Part shown: piece by piece, positions 11,748 to 20,127 of the stretch | How the letters are laid out: each line of letters begins with the position of its first letter | How positions within the stretch are numbered: position 1 is the stretch's first letter | Assembly: GCA_947034895.1 (NCBI GenBank) | Contig: OX344765.1 | Span: forward strand, 49,853,001 to 49,917,000 | Source of the DNA: Rhytidiadelphus loreus | Lineage: Eukaryota; Streptophyta; Bryopsida; Hypnales; Hylocomiaceae | Length of the DNA: 64,000 bases | Direction of reading: 5' to 3' | Translations under genes and position numbers: made by a program | Notes under the pieces: generated by a model | What the model was told of the DNA's origin: nothing | Seen by the model: the letters and a program-made list of their open reading frames with translations, nothing else | Database searches by the model: none

Positions 11748-12117
11748 CAGGAATTTTGTTCAAAGTGAAATTTCAGACCTCATTTAGGCATAGTAGAATA
11801 TTTTTTTTCAAAAAACTTTAGACTAAGAAAAGTTGGAAAATAAATTTAAGTTTCACCTCCAAAAATCCATTTTAGATTTAGATCCTTCAATCAAAAGTTA
11901 TGAACAAAATTTAGAGAGGATTTGGAAGGGACATTATTTTTTTACATTGTTTTTGAATTTTGTCTATACTTTTTATTGGAGTATCTAAATCTGAAAAAGA
12001 CTTTTGGAGATGAAACTTTAATTTATTTCCCCACTTTTTTAGTCTAAAGTTTTCTAAAAAAAATTATTCTACCATGCCTAAATGAGGTCTAAAATTTCCA
12101 CTTTGAACAAAATTCCT
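11748..12117. repeat. Foldback element with ~150-base arms
   Basis: The left arm starts AGGAATTTTGTTCAAAGTG and continues GACCTCATTTAGGCAT. The right arm is the reverse complement (ATGCCTAAATGAGGTC, CACTTTGAACAAAATTCCT). Similarity continues inward to the TTTAGATTTAGAT / ATCTAAATCTGAAA blocks. A palindromic MITE is the simplest reading. Non-coding. Confidence 0.75.
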
Positions 12118-13441
12118 ATGTTTTGACAATGAGTGATCAAGCTCTCATCTTCAAATTATCCCATAGTTTTTGAGAATTCTTGATAGACAATACGTTTCAC
12201 TATAAAAAACAACCTCTCTACCCTCCAATCTCACAAACTTTATTTGCCTAAATTATGAATTTGGCCACCAACAGTAATTCCATATTCGTGTTGGTCCTCA
12301 AAGGACTTCAAATAGTATCTGTCGTACGTGCAGTACGGTAGTAAGCGCTCTTAGCCACAACCACGTGGTAAGATGACATGGAATATCGTCCCAGAGAACC
12401 CCAGAGGGTGCTTAAAACTCCTTTTATCCGGTTTAATGATAAATCCCTCCAAATCTCACTCCTCTCCCGGATTCTACTACATTCCAGACTCACTATTGGA
12501 TCCGGATCTCCCCCGTCACCAGATTCGTAACTCCCAACCGGTTTGTTGTACCTCTGTTTTACCCTTAGAGTGTCTTCACTTGCTCTTTTACGAGGGGTAG
12601 GGACATCACCACTCCTTGTTCTCATACAAACTCTAACCTCCTAATGACACAAACATACAAATACTTTCTGTTATAAACAAGGTCCGAACTGGTCCACTCT
12701 CTCGGAATACTTACTCCAAGAGTAGGTCACTAAGAATACAACCTGTCCCTCCTCACTACAATGACAGATACAGAACCACCCGGAAACTGAGAGGGGGTCC
12801 GGTACTAGGGCTTAGACTTGATCCGTAGGTCGGCAGACCTTCTGGGTTAGCGGGGGTTTTCCACATGCGGTTGCTTATCTCCGCACGGAACCCTCCCCAG
12901 CCTTCCGGACTCGCACCTACACCACTAACTCCGGATCACCGTTCTGGTGATTTAAAAGTATCACGCACAACTCCTCCTTCACAAATTCTAAGTTCCTTCC
13001 CTAGACTCATTCTGTTACTAGATCCGGTAGAACCTTGAATCCGGATTCCTTCTTACCACCTTTCTACTCTTCAACCCAAACCTTCAAATGTGCTCCCAAC
13101 ACCCTTAGACACACAAGTAAAAGCAAAGCAAGGACACACATGAAAAACTCAGACAATGAGTGAAAAGACAGATAATACAAAAATATATTACTGTTCAAAA
13201 TGGAATAGCAAGAAAAGGAATGAGGGACCACATGCGGGCCCTCCCTTTTAAAACAAAAATACATACCGGAAATCACGCGATAAGAATCGCTCCGTCCAAT
13301 TCTAAACTGCCTTGAAAATCCGGGAGGATCAGATAAGAGAAAAAAGCCTAAAAATTCAGGATCCGGGTTTCTATATGAAGACCCGGATTCCGGTTTTACA
13401 AAATAAACAACTCCTAAAACAACTAGTCAACTTTAAATTAT

Positions 13442-14387
13442 CTATTTATCCTTCCTCTGTTTCTTGGAACTACTATCGAATCCTAACTGCACACGGGTGT
13501 TTGGCTTCCCTTGTGGTGTCCGGATGGATGCCCGGGTGATGATCAAGGTCTTCCGAGGTGGGGGACTATCGAACTCAGTATCATCCGTGTGTACCAAGGA
13601 TTTATCCGCCTTGTCGAGAGATTTTGGATGTTCCTCCACCTCCTCCGATAGCAAATTGATGTGGATAGGATCCGGTTTGGAAGAGGAGTTGGGTAGAGGA
13701 GTCTGTATATCCTCGAACTGTTCCGGATGTGTGCATGCCGGATTCTGCACGAGTTCAATCCAAGCATCCACGTTACTCCGGACTTGCATCCCCGTATCCG
13801 GAAGAGTTGCGCTCTTTCCTCTAGTCATGATGTTGATCAGAGATCCAAATTATCTGGAATGTTTTACTGGTGAGACTTTCGAATGGATCATTGGGGTTCT
13901 GATGATGTCCGGAAGTTCCGAAAAGCCGCCAAAGTCCAGTGGCTTGTTCGGATCCATCGTTGCCGCTAGTGCCCGGAACTCCTTCAGAGAAGTTTCTATC
14001 CGGCCAGCCATCTCCACCATAACCCGGACGATCTTGGTGTTGGTAAGTGGTCCTGAAGATTTCTTCATCTCCTCGTATAAGGTTGCCTTGGCATACATGT
14101 CTGCTGGGCTCACGATCCACCGTTGGAAGGTATGCAATACCTGGTAGGATTTTTGGATTGCTTGCTATGACTAGTACAGCTCCCCTTCCGTCCTGTTGAG
14201 CTTGGAAGTTAGTTCCTCCCGCTGCTTCTGCAGGTTCTGGACTTCCGTCTTCAGGTCGTCCCACTCCTTCACCTAAAGTTGCGCTTTGAGCGCTTCCATC
14301 AGCTTTTCCGGATCGCACTACAAGACTTCTGCTGACCCTAACACAATGTCGGCGAGCCGGTCGTGGTACATCTTGGCGGTCCGGATC
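13442..14387 (-). pseudogene. Element C gag-like protein, C-terminal half (decayed)
   Basis: On the minus strand, two readable segments follow each other: a coiled-coil-like stretch with internal stops, containing EVQNLQKQREELTSKLNR and continuing through IVRVMVEMAGRIETSLKEF (to about 13850), then a 128-residue charged tail (13828-13442) ending in a Lys/Arg-rich SSKKQRKDK. The order N-terminal domain, helical middle, acidic/proline tail and basic end parallels element F at 62261-63946. Several stop codons show it is dead here. The start of this half is the insertion point of copia element B. The family is not one I recognise by name. A gag-like structural role is inferred from layout only. 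Confidence 0.5.
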
Positions 14388-14555
14388 TATTGAGATTACA
14401 AAGTACTTCAATGGAAGAAAGGCTTTACTTAGATGGTAGGAAGATACCAAACCCCATGAGTGGGTGGAACATAAGGTAGAAGCCTTTCACTAGTTATCCA
14501 CATACATTATGGGATAACTAACCACCATGGGCTGCCTTTGACTACAAGCAATACC
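14388..14555 (-). repeat. Element B 3' LTR, left piece
   Basis: 168 bases identical by eye to the matching part of the element B 5' LTR at 26299. It is cut at ATACC by the insertion of element A and resumes at 20039. Confidence 0.9.
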
Positions 14556-14811
14556 TATTGAGATTACAAAGTATTCAATGGAAGAAAGGCTTTACTTAGA
14601 TGGTAGGAAGATACCAAATCCCTTGAGTGGGTTGAACATAAGGTAGAAGCCTTTCACTAGTTATCCACATACATTATGGGATAACTAAACACCATGGGCT
14701 GCCTTTGACTACAAGCAATACCCAAGAGACTCTAAGTCTAACTAAGAGTCTAACACTACTCCTAGGGCTGAATGTACATAGTCTACAACAATATGTACAT
14801 GATCTTCAACA
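14556..14811 (-). repeat. Element A 3' LTR
   Basis: 256 bp, nearly identical to 19778-20033. It follows a purine-rich tract that reads AAAGTGGGAG on the minus strand (14812-14821), the expected plus-strand primer. The gag-pol frame does not stop before the LTR but runs about 22 codons into it and ends at 14742. Confidence 0.9.
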
Positions 14812-17800
14812 CTCCCACTTTGCAAGTGGTCAAAGGCTCGAAGGCCCATCTTCTCAATCAAGTTTTGGTGTTGTGGCTTCCCAAGGGACTTGGTCAGCAC
14901 ATCAGCAACCATAGCTTGGGTAGGCACATACTTGAGCTCAATCACCTCAGCCTCCACTCGTTCACGAATGAAATGGTGTTGCACATCAATGTGCTTCGTC
15001 CGAGAGTGGTGGGTGGGATTCTTGGCCAAAGCAATGGCTCCTTGGTTGTCACACATGATTTGTGTGCTCTCCACTTGGACAAGGCCAATATCAGCCAAGA
15101 GTTGCCTCAACCAAATGGCCTCCTTGGTGCATTGGCTCATGGCCATGTATTCCGCCTCCGTTGTAGAAAGAGCTATGGTGGGCTGCCTCTTGGAATTCCA
15201 AGTAATGGCACCCACTCCAAGCATAAACACGTAGCCGGTGGTGGATCTCCTATCCGCCTCATCACCCGCCCAATCCGCATCACAAAAGCCATGCAACTTC
15301 AGCCCATTGGCACCTCCAAGTTGCAACTTCAGCCCAAGTGTGCCTTGAAGGTACCTCATCACCCTCTTCACCGCAGCCCAATGCTTTGGGCCATACTTGG
15401 ATGTGTGTTGACTCACAACACTTACCGGAAAGGCCAAATCAGGCCTTGTGGCTACCATGGCATACATCAAACAACCAACCGCTGCCTTGTAAGGCACACC
15501 ATGCATTTCAGCCCTCACCTCATCAAATTCAGCATCCGTGAGCTTGGGCAACTTCCCATTAGTCTCAAGTGGTGTACCTATGGCTTTGCACTCCTCCATG
15601 TTGAACCTCTTGAGAATTTCTTCAAGGTACTTGCGTTGGCTCATAGTGATGGTGCGGGCAGCCCTATCCCTCTTGAACTCCACTCCAAGGCAATACTTCA
15701 ACTCTCCAAGATCCGTCATCTCATACTCCTTCTTGAGCATATCCTTCACTTCAAGCATCTTGGTCATGCTACTTGCAAGGAGGATCAGATCATCCACATA
15801 GAGGATCACAATCACCAAATGCTCACCACTTTGCATGGTGTACAAAGAGTGATCAGCATAGCCTCTTTGGAAGCCCTTCCTTGCAAACATAGCATCAATA
15901 TCCCTATACCAAGCTCTCCCCGATTGCTTCAATTCGGGAAGGGCCTTCTTCAACTTGCACTTGAGATGCCCTTGGCCTTCTTGCACAAAGCCTAGGGGCT
16001 GATCCATGTAGATGACCTCCTCCAACTTGGGGTTGAGAAAGGCCGTCTTCACATCCATTTGGTGCATCTCCAAGTCCATGGCTGCCCCAATACTCACAAT
16101 GCACCTAATGGTGCTAAACTTGGCAACGGGGGCAAAGGTCTCATTGAAATCCACCCCTTCCACTTGAGAAAACCCCCTAGCAACCAACCTTGCCTTGTAC
16201 CTCAAAATGTGACCCAAAGCATCCCTTTTGGTGGAGAAAACCCACTTACAACCCACACTTGATCTCTTGGAAGGGAGGGATGCAAAATCCCATGTGCCTT
16301 TGTCAATGAGGGCCTTGTACTCCTCTTGCATGGCCAACTCCCACTTGCTTGCATCTTCACAATTCAGCACCTCTCCAAGTGTAGATGGATCTCCAAGGAA
16401 AGCCACATTGGCTTGATCTTCACTTTGTGGAGGAAGAATGTGATTCAGCCACCAATCTCCAAGGGGCTTGCGGGTCCTTGTTGGATAACGGGGCTCCTCC
16501 ACGGTCTGATCTTGCTCTTCCATGGGCTGATCTTCCTCTACCAAGGGCTGATCATGCTCTTGCACCCTTGGTGAAGTGCTTGGAGAAGGAATTGCTGATC
16601 TCTTCACTTGGAGTGTGGCCACCTTCTTCTTGGGCTCCACCAAGTCTTCATCATCCCCTCCTTGCTCTTCATCTTCATCTTCATCTTCTAGGTGCACTCT
16701 TGGAGTTGTGCCCACCTTTTGGGCTGGTCCTCCATTGCTTCCACTTGGGCTCATCTCCAAGAGCTTGGGATCAGCACCTCCATCCTCCAAGAAGCTCACA
16801 TCTCGACTCTTGATGATCTTCTTGCTCTCCACACACATCAGCCTATAAGCCTTGGTGCCCTCACAATAGCCAAGGAAAAGACACTTGATGCCCTTGGCAT
16901 CCAACTTGGTCCTCTTGGCACTTGGAACCAAGGCATAGGCAATGCACCCAAAAATGCGCATGTGAGACACATGGGGCCTAATCCCACTCCAAGCTTCTTG
17001 GGGTGTCATGCTTGTCAAGGCTTGGGTGGGGCACCGGTTCCTTGTATAAACCGCTGTAGACACCTCCTCACCCCAAAGCTCAAACTTCAGCCCTTGAGCA
17101 TGAATCATGGACCTTGCCATCTCCACAATGGTGCGATTTGCACGCTCCGCTACGCCGTTTTGTTGAGGGGTGTAAGGTGCTGATGTGTGGTGCTCAATGC
17201 CATGGACCTTCAAATACTCCTCAAAGGCCTTGGACACATACTCCCCTCCATTATCCGACCGCAGCACCTTCACCTTGCAATCAGATTGGGCCTCCACAAG
17301 GGCCTTCCAAGTCTCAAAACGCCCAAACACCTCACTCTTGCACTTCAGCATATATACCCACACCTTGCGTGAGAAATCATCAATAAATGTCAAAAAATAC
17401 CTTGCTCCTCCAATGGTGGTGGTCTTCATTGGCCCGCACACATCGGAATGCACAAGCTCCAATGGCTTGGTGGCCCGGGTTGCCCCATCCTTGGGGAAGG
17501 GCTGCCTTGCTAGCTTGCCCTCAATGCACCCCTTGCACACCATAGAACTCCAATCATGCTTGCAAGAAGAGAGGTTCAGCCCCTTCACTAGGTGTTGGAG
17601 GCTCTTCATGCTCTTCACATTCAAGTGTCCAAGCCTCCTATGCCAAAGCTCCACAAGGTCTCCATGGGCTGATCCTTGGGCAACACATGCCAAGGAGGTG
17701 CCATTCACCTTGGTGAAGTGGAGGAGGTACAAATTGCCCTCACGAGGGGCTGATGCAATCAAGACTCCACTTGGTGACCTCACAACACACCCCACATTGT

Positions 17801-18938
17801 TAAAATGCACTTTCAACCCTCCCAAAGACAATTTGCTCACCGAAAGCAAGTTGGCATGCAACTTGGGGACATGGAGGGCCTCATGGATCTGAATCCTCTT
17901 GGTCTCTCCCTTCACTTGCACCTCCACAATGATGGTCCCCATGCCAAGGGCCTCCACCATGCCATTGTCTCCCAAATAAATCTTCTTCTCCGAAATGGGC
18001 TGATAGGTGTGGAAGGCATCTCTATGGCTGGTCATGTGTTGAGTGGCCCCCGAATCCACAATCCATGTAAACATGTTGGCCTTCTCCCCTCCTCCTTGGG
18101 TGGCAAAAGCAAAATCTTCCTCCTCCTCCTCTTTGGAGGCTTGGTGTGCACTCTCCTTGCCTTTGGCTTGGCTGACCTTGCAATGCCTAGCAATGTGGCC
18201 TGATTTGCCACACTTGAAGCATGTCCTTGTCTCCTTGAACTCCTTGGTGTTGCCTCCTTTGCCATGTCTTGACACAAGGGCTGATCCCTCTCCTTGGGAC
18301 TCATTCTCCTTGCGCTTGGTCACCTCATGCATCAAGCGGACCGTCACAAACTCCATGGTCAGCTCCTTCATAGGCCTTGTCTCCAATGCGGTGATGAGGA
18401 ACTCATAAGACGGTGGCAAGCTCTCCAACAAGGTCATCACCATATCTCCATCCGTCACGGGTGCCTCCAAACAAGCCAACTCATCCGCAAGGGCCTTGAT
18501 CTTGTTGACATGATCCAACAAGTCATCCTCCTCTTGCATCTTGCTAGTGAAGAACTTCCGCCTAAGAAAGAGGATGTTGGAGAGGCTCTTGGTCTCATGG
18601 ATGTTGCAAAGGGTGGTCCATGCTTGGGCTGGTCCTTTGCAATGGCGAATGTGTGCAATTTGCCGGTCCACAAGGTTGATGGCAAGGAGAGCAAAGGCCT
18701 TCTTCTCCTTCCTCTCAAACGCCTTCTTGGTGTTTAGATCAGCATCTTCACTTGGAGGCTCCTCACTCCCATCCACCACCTCCCACAAGTCCTTCTCCGC
18801 AAGGATCATCTCCATCTTGAACTTCCACATGCCAAAGTTCTCCCCATTGAACTTGTCAATGATGCGCACGCCTTCTCCTCCACTTGATGCCATGATGGAG
18901 CACCTCCCACTTGTTGGCAGCCTCCCAAGTGTCTCCAA
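14742..18938 (-). CDS. Copia gag-pol polyprotein (element A)
   Basis: A single 1,398-codon frame encoding all Ty1-copia functions in the copia order. The likely true start is Met16 (MASSGGEG), because the first 15 residues are poorly gag-like. Domains: gag (UBN2-type) about 25-215; zinc knuckle CFKCGKSGHIARHC 240-253; aspartic protease IVDSGATQHM with Asp295; integrase zinc finger His433, His438, Cys468, Cys471; integrase core Asp499, Asp562, Glu598 (35-residue spacing); acidic linker 750-820; reverse transcriptase with MDVKTAF (Asp962) and YVDD 1047-1050; RNase H with Asp1220, Glu1261, Asp1297. Polyproteins of this group are usually 1,300-1,450 residues, so the length is normal. Odd: the usual LYGLKQ motif of the RT reads LPELKQ, and the last ~22 residues lie in the LTR. 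The frame is uninterrupted, so the element may be competent or only recently silenced. Expression would be driven by the 5' LTR at 19778-20033. Confidence 0.95.
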   Translation of the reverse strand: METLGRLPTSGRCSIMASSGGEGVRIIDKFNGENFGMWKFKMEMILAEKDLWEVVDGSEEPPSEDADLNTKKAFERKEKKAFALLAINLVDRQIAHIRHCKGPAQAWTTLCNIHETKSLSNILFLRRKFFTSKMQEEDDLLDHVNKIKALADELACLEAPVTDGDMVMTLLESLPPSYEFLITALETRPMKELTMEFVTVRLMHEVTKRKENESQGEGSALVSRHGKGGNTKEFKETRTCFKCGKSGHIARHCKVSQAKGKESAHQASKEEEEEDFAFATQGGGEKANMFTWIVDSGATQHMTSHRDAFHTYQPISEKKIYLGDNGMVEALGMGTIIVEVQVKGETKRIQIHEALHVPKLHANLLSVSKLSLGGLKVHFNNVGCVVRSPSGVLIASAPREGNLYLLHFTKVNGTSLACVAQGSAHGDLVELWHRRLGHLNVKSMKSLQHLVKGLNLSSCKHDWSSMVCKGCIEGKLARQPFPKDGATRATKPLELVHSDVCGPMKTTTIGGARYFLTFIDDFSRKVWVYMLKCKSEVFGRFETWKALVEAQSDCKVKVLRSDNGGEYVSKAFEEYLKVHGIEHHTSAPYTPQQNGVAERANRTIVEMARSMIHAQGLKFELWGEEVSTAVYTRNRCPTQALTSMTPQEAWSGIRPHVSHMRIFGCIAYALVPSAKRTKLDAKGIKCLFLGYCEGTKAYRLMCVESKKIIKSRDVSFLEDGGADPKLLEMSPSGSNGGPAQKVGTTPRVHLEDEDEDEEQGGDDEDLVEPKKKVATLQVKRSAIPSPSTSPRVQEHDQPLVEEDQPMEEQDQTVEEPRYPTRTRKPLGDWWLNHILPPQSEDQANVAFLGDPSTLGEVLNCEDASKWELAMQEEYKALIDKGTWDFASLPSKRSSVGCKWVFSTKRDALGHILRYKARLVARGFSQVEGVDFNETFAPVAKFSTIRCIVSIGAAMDLEMHQMDVKTAFLNPKLEEVIYMDQPLGFVQEGQGHLKCKLKKALPELKQSGRAWYRDIDAMFARKGFQRGYADHSLYTMQSGEHLVIVILYVDDLILLASSMTKMLEVKDMLKKEYEMTDLGELKYCLGVEFKRDRAARTITMSQRKYLEEILKRFNMEECKAIGTPLETNGKLPKLTDAEFDEVRAEMHGVPYKAAVGCLMYAMVATRPDLAFPVSVVSQHTSKYGPKHWAAVKRVMRYLQGTLGLKLQLGGANGLKLHGFCDADWAGDEADRRSTTGYVFMLGVGAITWNSKRQPTIALSTTEAEYMAMSQCTKEAIWLRQLLADIGLVQVESTQIMCDNQGAIALAKNPTHHSRTKHIDVQHHFIRERVEAEVIELKYVPTQAMVADVLTKSLGKPQHQNLIEKMGLRAFDHLQSGSVEDHVHIVVDYVHSALGVVLDS

Positions 18939-19763
18939 GAGTTCATAAACTCAATTCAGCCTCCAATGAAGCACTTGGAAGCCAATTGGGCTGAAATGAC
19001 ACCAATCAGCCCTTCCAAGCACCTCCAAAGATCCTTCACACCCTAAAATCCACCAAACACTCCTCACAAGTGCAAGGACCCCTCTAAACACAAATTCAGA
19101 CCCTAATGAAGCTCAAGACTTGCAATCAGCCCTAGATGGAGCTACTACTTACAATTCACACCACAAGGACAACATTGGTCTCCAACAACCCTAATTGGTT
19201 CACCAAAACACAAAAGAACCCTAATTGGCTCCACAAATCTCACAAGAGCACAATTCAACCCTCTTGGATTCACCAAGTCCACTAATTCGCCTCACACACT
19301 CACAAGGGCACTAATCAGCCCACAATGGATGGCAAATGCCTCAAGCAACAAAAAAATGCTTCCAAGGCTCACAAATTACTCTCACTAGATTGCAGTTTGC
19401 CAAATCACAATCCACAATGCACCCAAGTGCACAATCAGCCTCAATGGGCTCCCAATGTACACCTTTAAGCACAAACTCAAAAATTGGAGCACAAATCAGC
19501 CCTCACTAGGTCTGATTACTACCATGAGCAAACTCACACCCAAAATGTACTCAAAACCTCACAAACCAGCCAACAAATGTCCAAGAAAAGAACAAAACCC
19601 TTCCTTCTTTTGTAAAAAAAAATTCACTCCAAAGTTTGTTTTTGTTTTTGACTTACACCATATGGTTTGTAGGTGACAAAGTGACAAATGGCTAGTTGCT
19701 CCCCAAGCTCCAAGATCTCCTCCAAATGATTTGAACTTCTCCCTCAAACGCAACTCCAAGTGC
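18939..19763 (-). other. Element A 5' untranslated leader
   Basis: About 0.8 kb between the primer-binding site and the gag start. It is rich in short repeated words (CTAATTGG, CACAA, CAATCAGCCC). The same leader is present in element B at about 25370-26298 with a ~90-base extra segment near 25540-25640. It contains no frame with a recognisable domain, so it is probably a leader for packaging and translation control. Confidence 0.6.
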
Positions 19764-19777
19764 GTGGGCCCATAACC
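19764..19777 (-). promoter_or_regulatory. Element A primer-binding site (initiator tRNA-Met, internal)
   Basis: The 14 bases directly abutting the 5' LTR read GTGGGCCCATAACC on the plus strand, which is the anticodon-arm sequence of plant initiator tRNA-Met as I know it. The minus-strand RNA would therefore pair with the inside of the tRNA, not with its 3' CCA end. Drosophila copia and yeast Ty5 prime in this way from a cleaved tRNA half. The common plant copia site (TGGTATCAGAGC-like) is absent here. Confidence 0.75.
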
Positions 19778-20033
19778 TATTGAGATTACAACGTATTCAA
19801 TGGAAGAAAGGCTTTACTTAGATGGTAGGAAGATACCAAACCCCTTGAGTGGGTTGAACATAAGGTAGAAGCCTTTCACTAGTTATCCACATACATTATG
19901 GGATAACTAAACACCATGGGCTGCCTTTGACTACAAGCAATACCCAAGAGACTCTAAGTCTAACTAAGAGTCTAACACTACTCCTAGGGCTGAATGTACA
20001 TAGTCTACAACAATATGTACATGATCTTCAACA
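19778..20033 (-). repeat. Element A 5' LTR
   Basis: 256 bp, matching the 3' LTR with two differences. It is expected to hold the promoter and RNA ends of element A. No strong TATA box could be fixed by eye. It is followed on the right by the target duplication ATACC and then the rest of element B's 3' LTR. Confidence 0.9.
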
Positions 20034-20038
20034 ATACC

Positions 20039-20127
20039 CAATGCACTCTAAGTCTAACTAAGAGTCTAATGCTACTCCTAGGGTTGAATGTACATAGTCT
20101 ACAACAATATGTACATGATTTTCGACA
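20039..20127 (-). repeat. Element B 3' LTR, right piece
   Basis: The remaining 89 bases of the LTR interrupted at 14555. It carries four changes relative to the 5' LTR, all of the observed B-LTR differences, including the last bases (TTTTCGACA against TCTTCAACA). Confidence 0.85.

Larger units (their letters stand above)
14556..20033 (-). mobile_element. Ty1-copia element A, structurally complete
   Basis: 5,478 bp with LTRs at both ends, one long gag-pol frame, a primer-binding site and a purine-rich tract. It sits inside the 3' LTR of element B, flanked by the 5-bp duplication ATACC (14551-14555 and 20034-20038). The two LTRs differ at only two positions by my reading (about 99%), which implies a recent insertion. 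On its coding strand each LTR starts TGTTGAAGATC and ends CTCAATA, so the ends are TG...TA rather than TG...CA. Confidence 0.92.

Noticed and set aside
12320..12625. 105-codon minus-strand frame at the end of element C
   Set aside because: It lies in the non-coding end shared with elements E and F, where the corresponding sequence is not open.
14772..15995. 407-codon plus-strand frame and dozens of other plus-strand frames across 14.7-18.9 and 20.1-22.5 kb
   Set aside because: They are antisense shadows of the copia polyprotein. Their composition (His, Leu, Ser-rich) and exact repetition in both copia copies follow from the minus-strand coding sequence.
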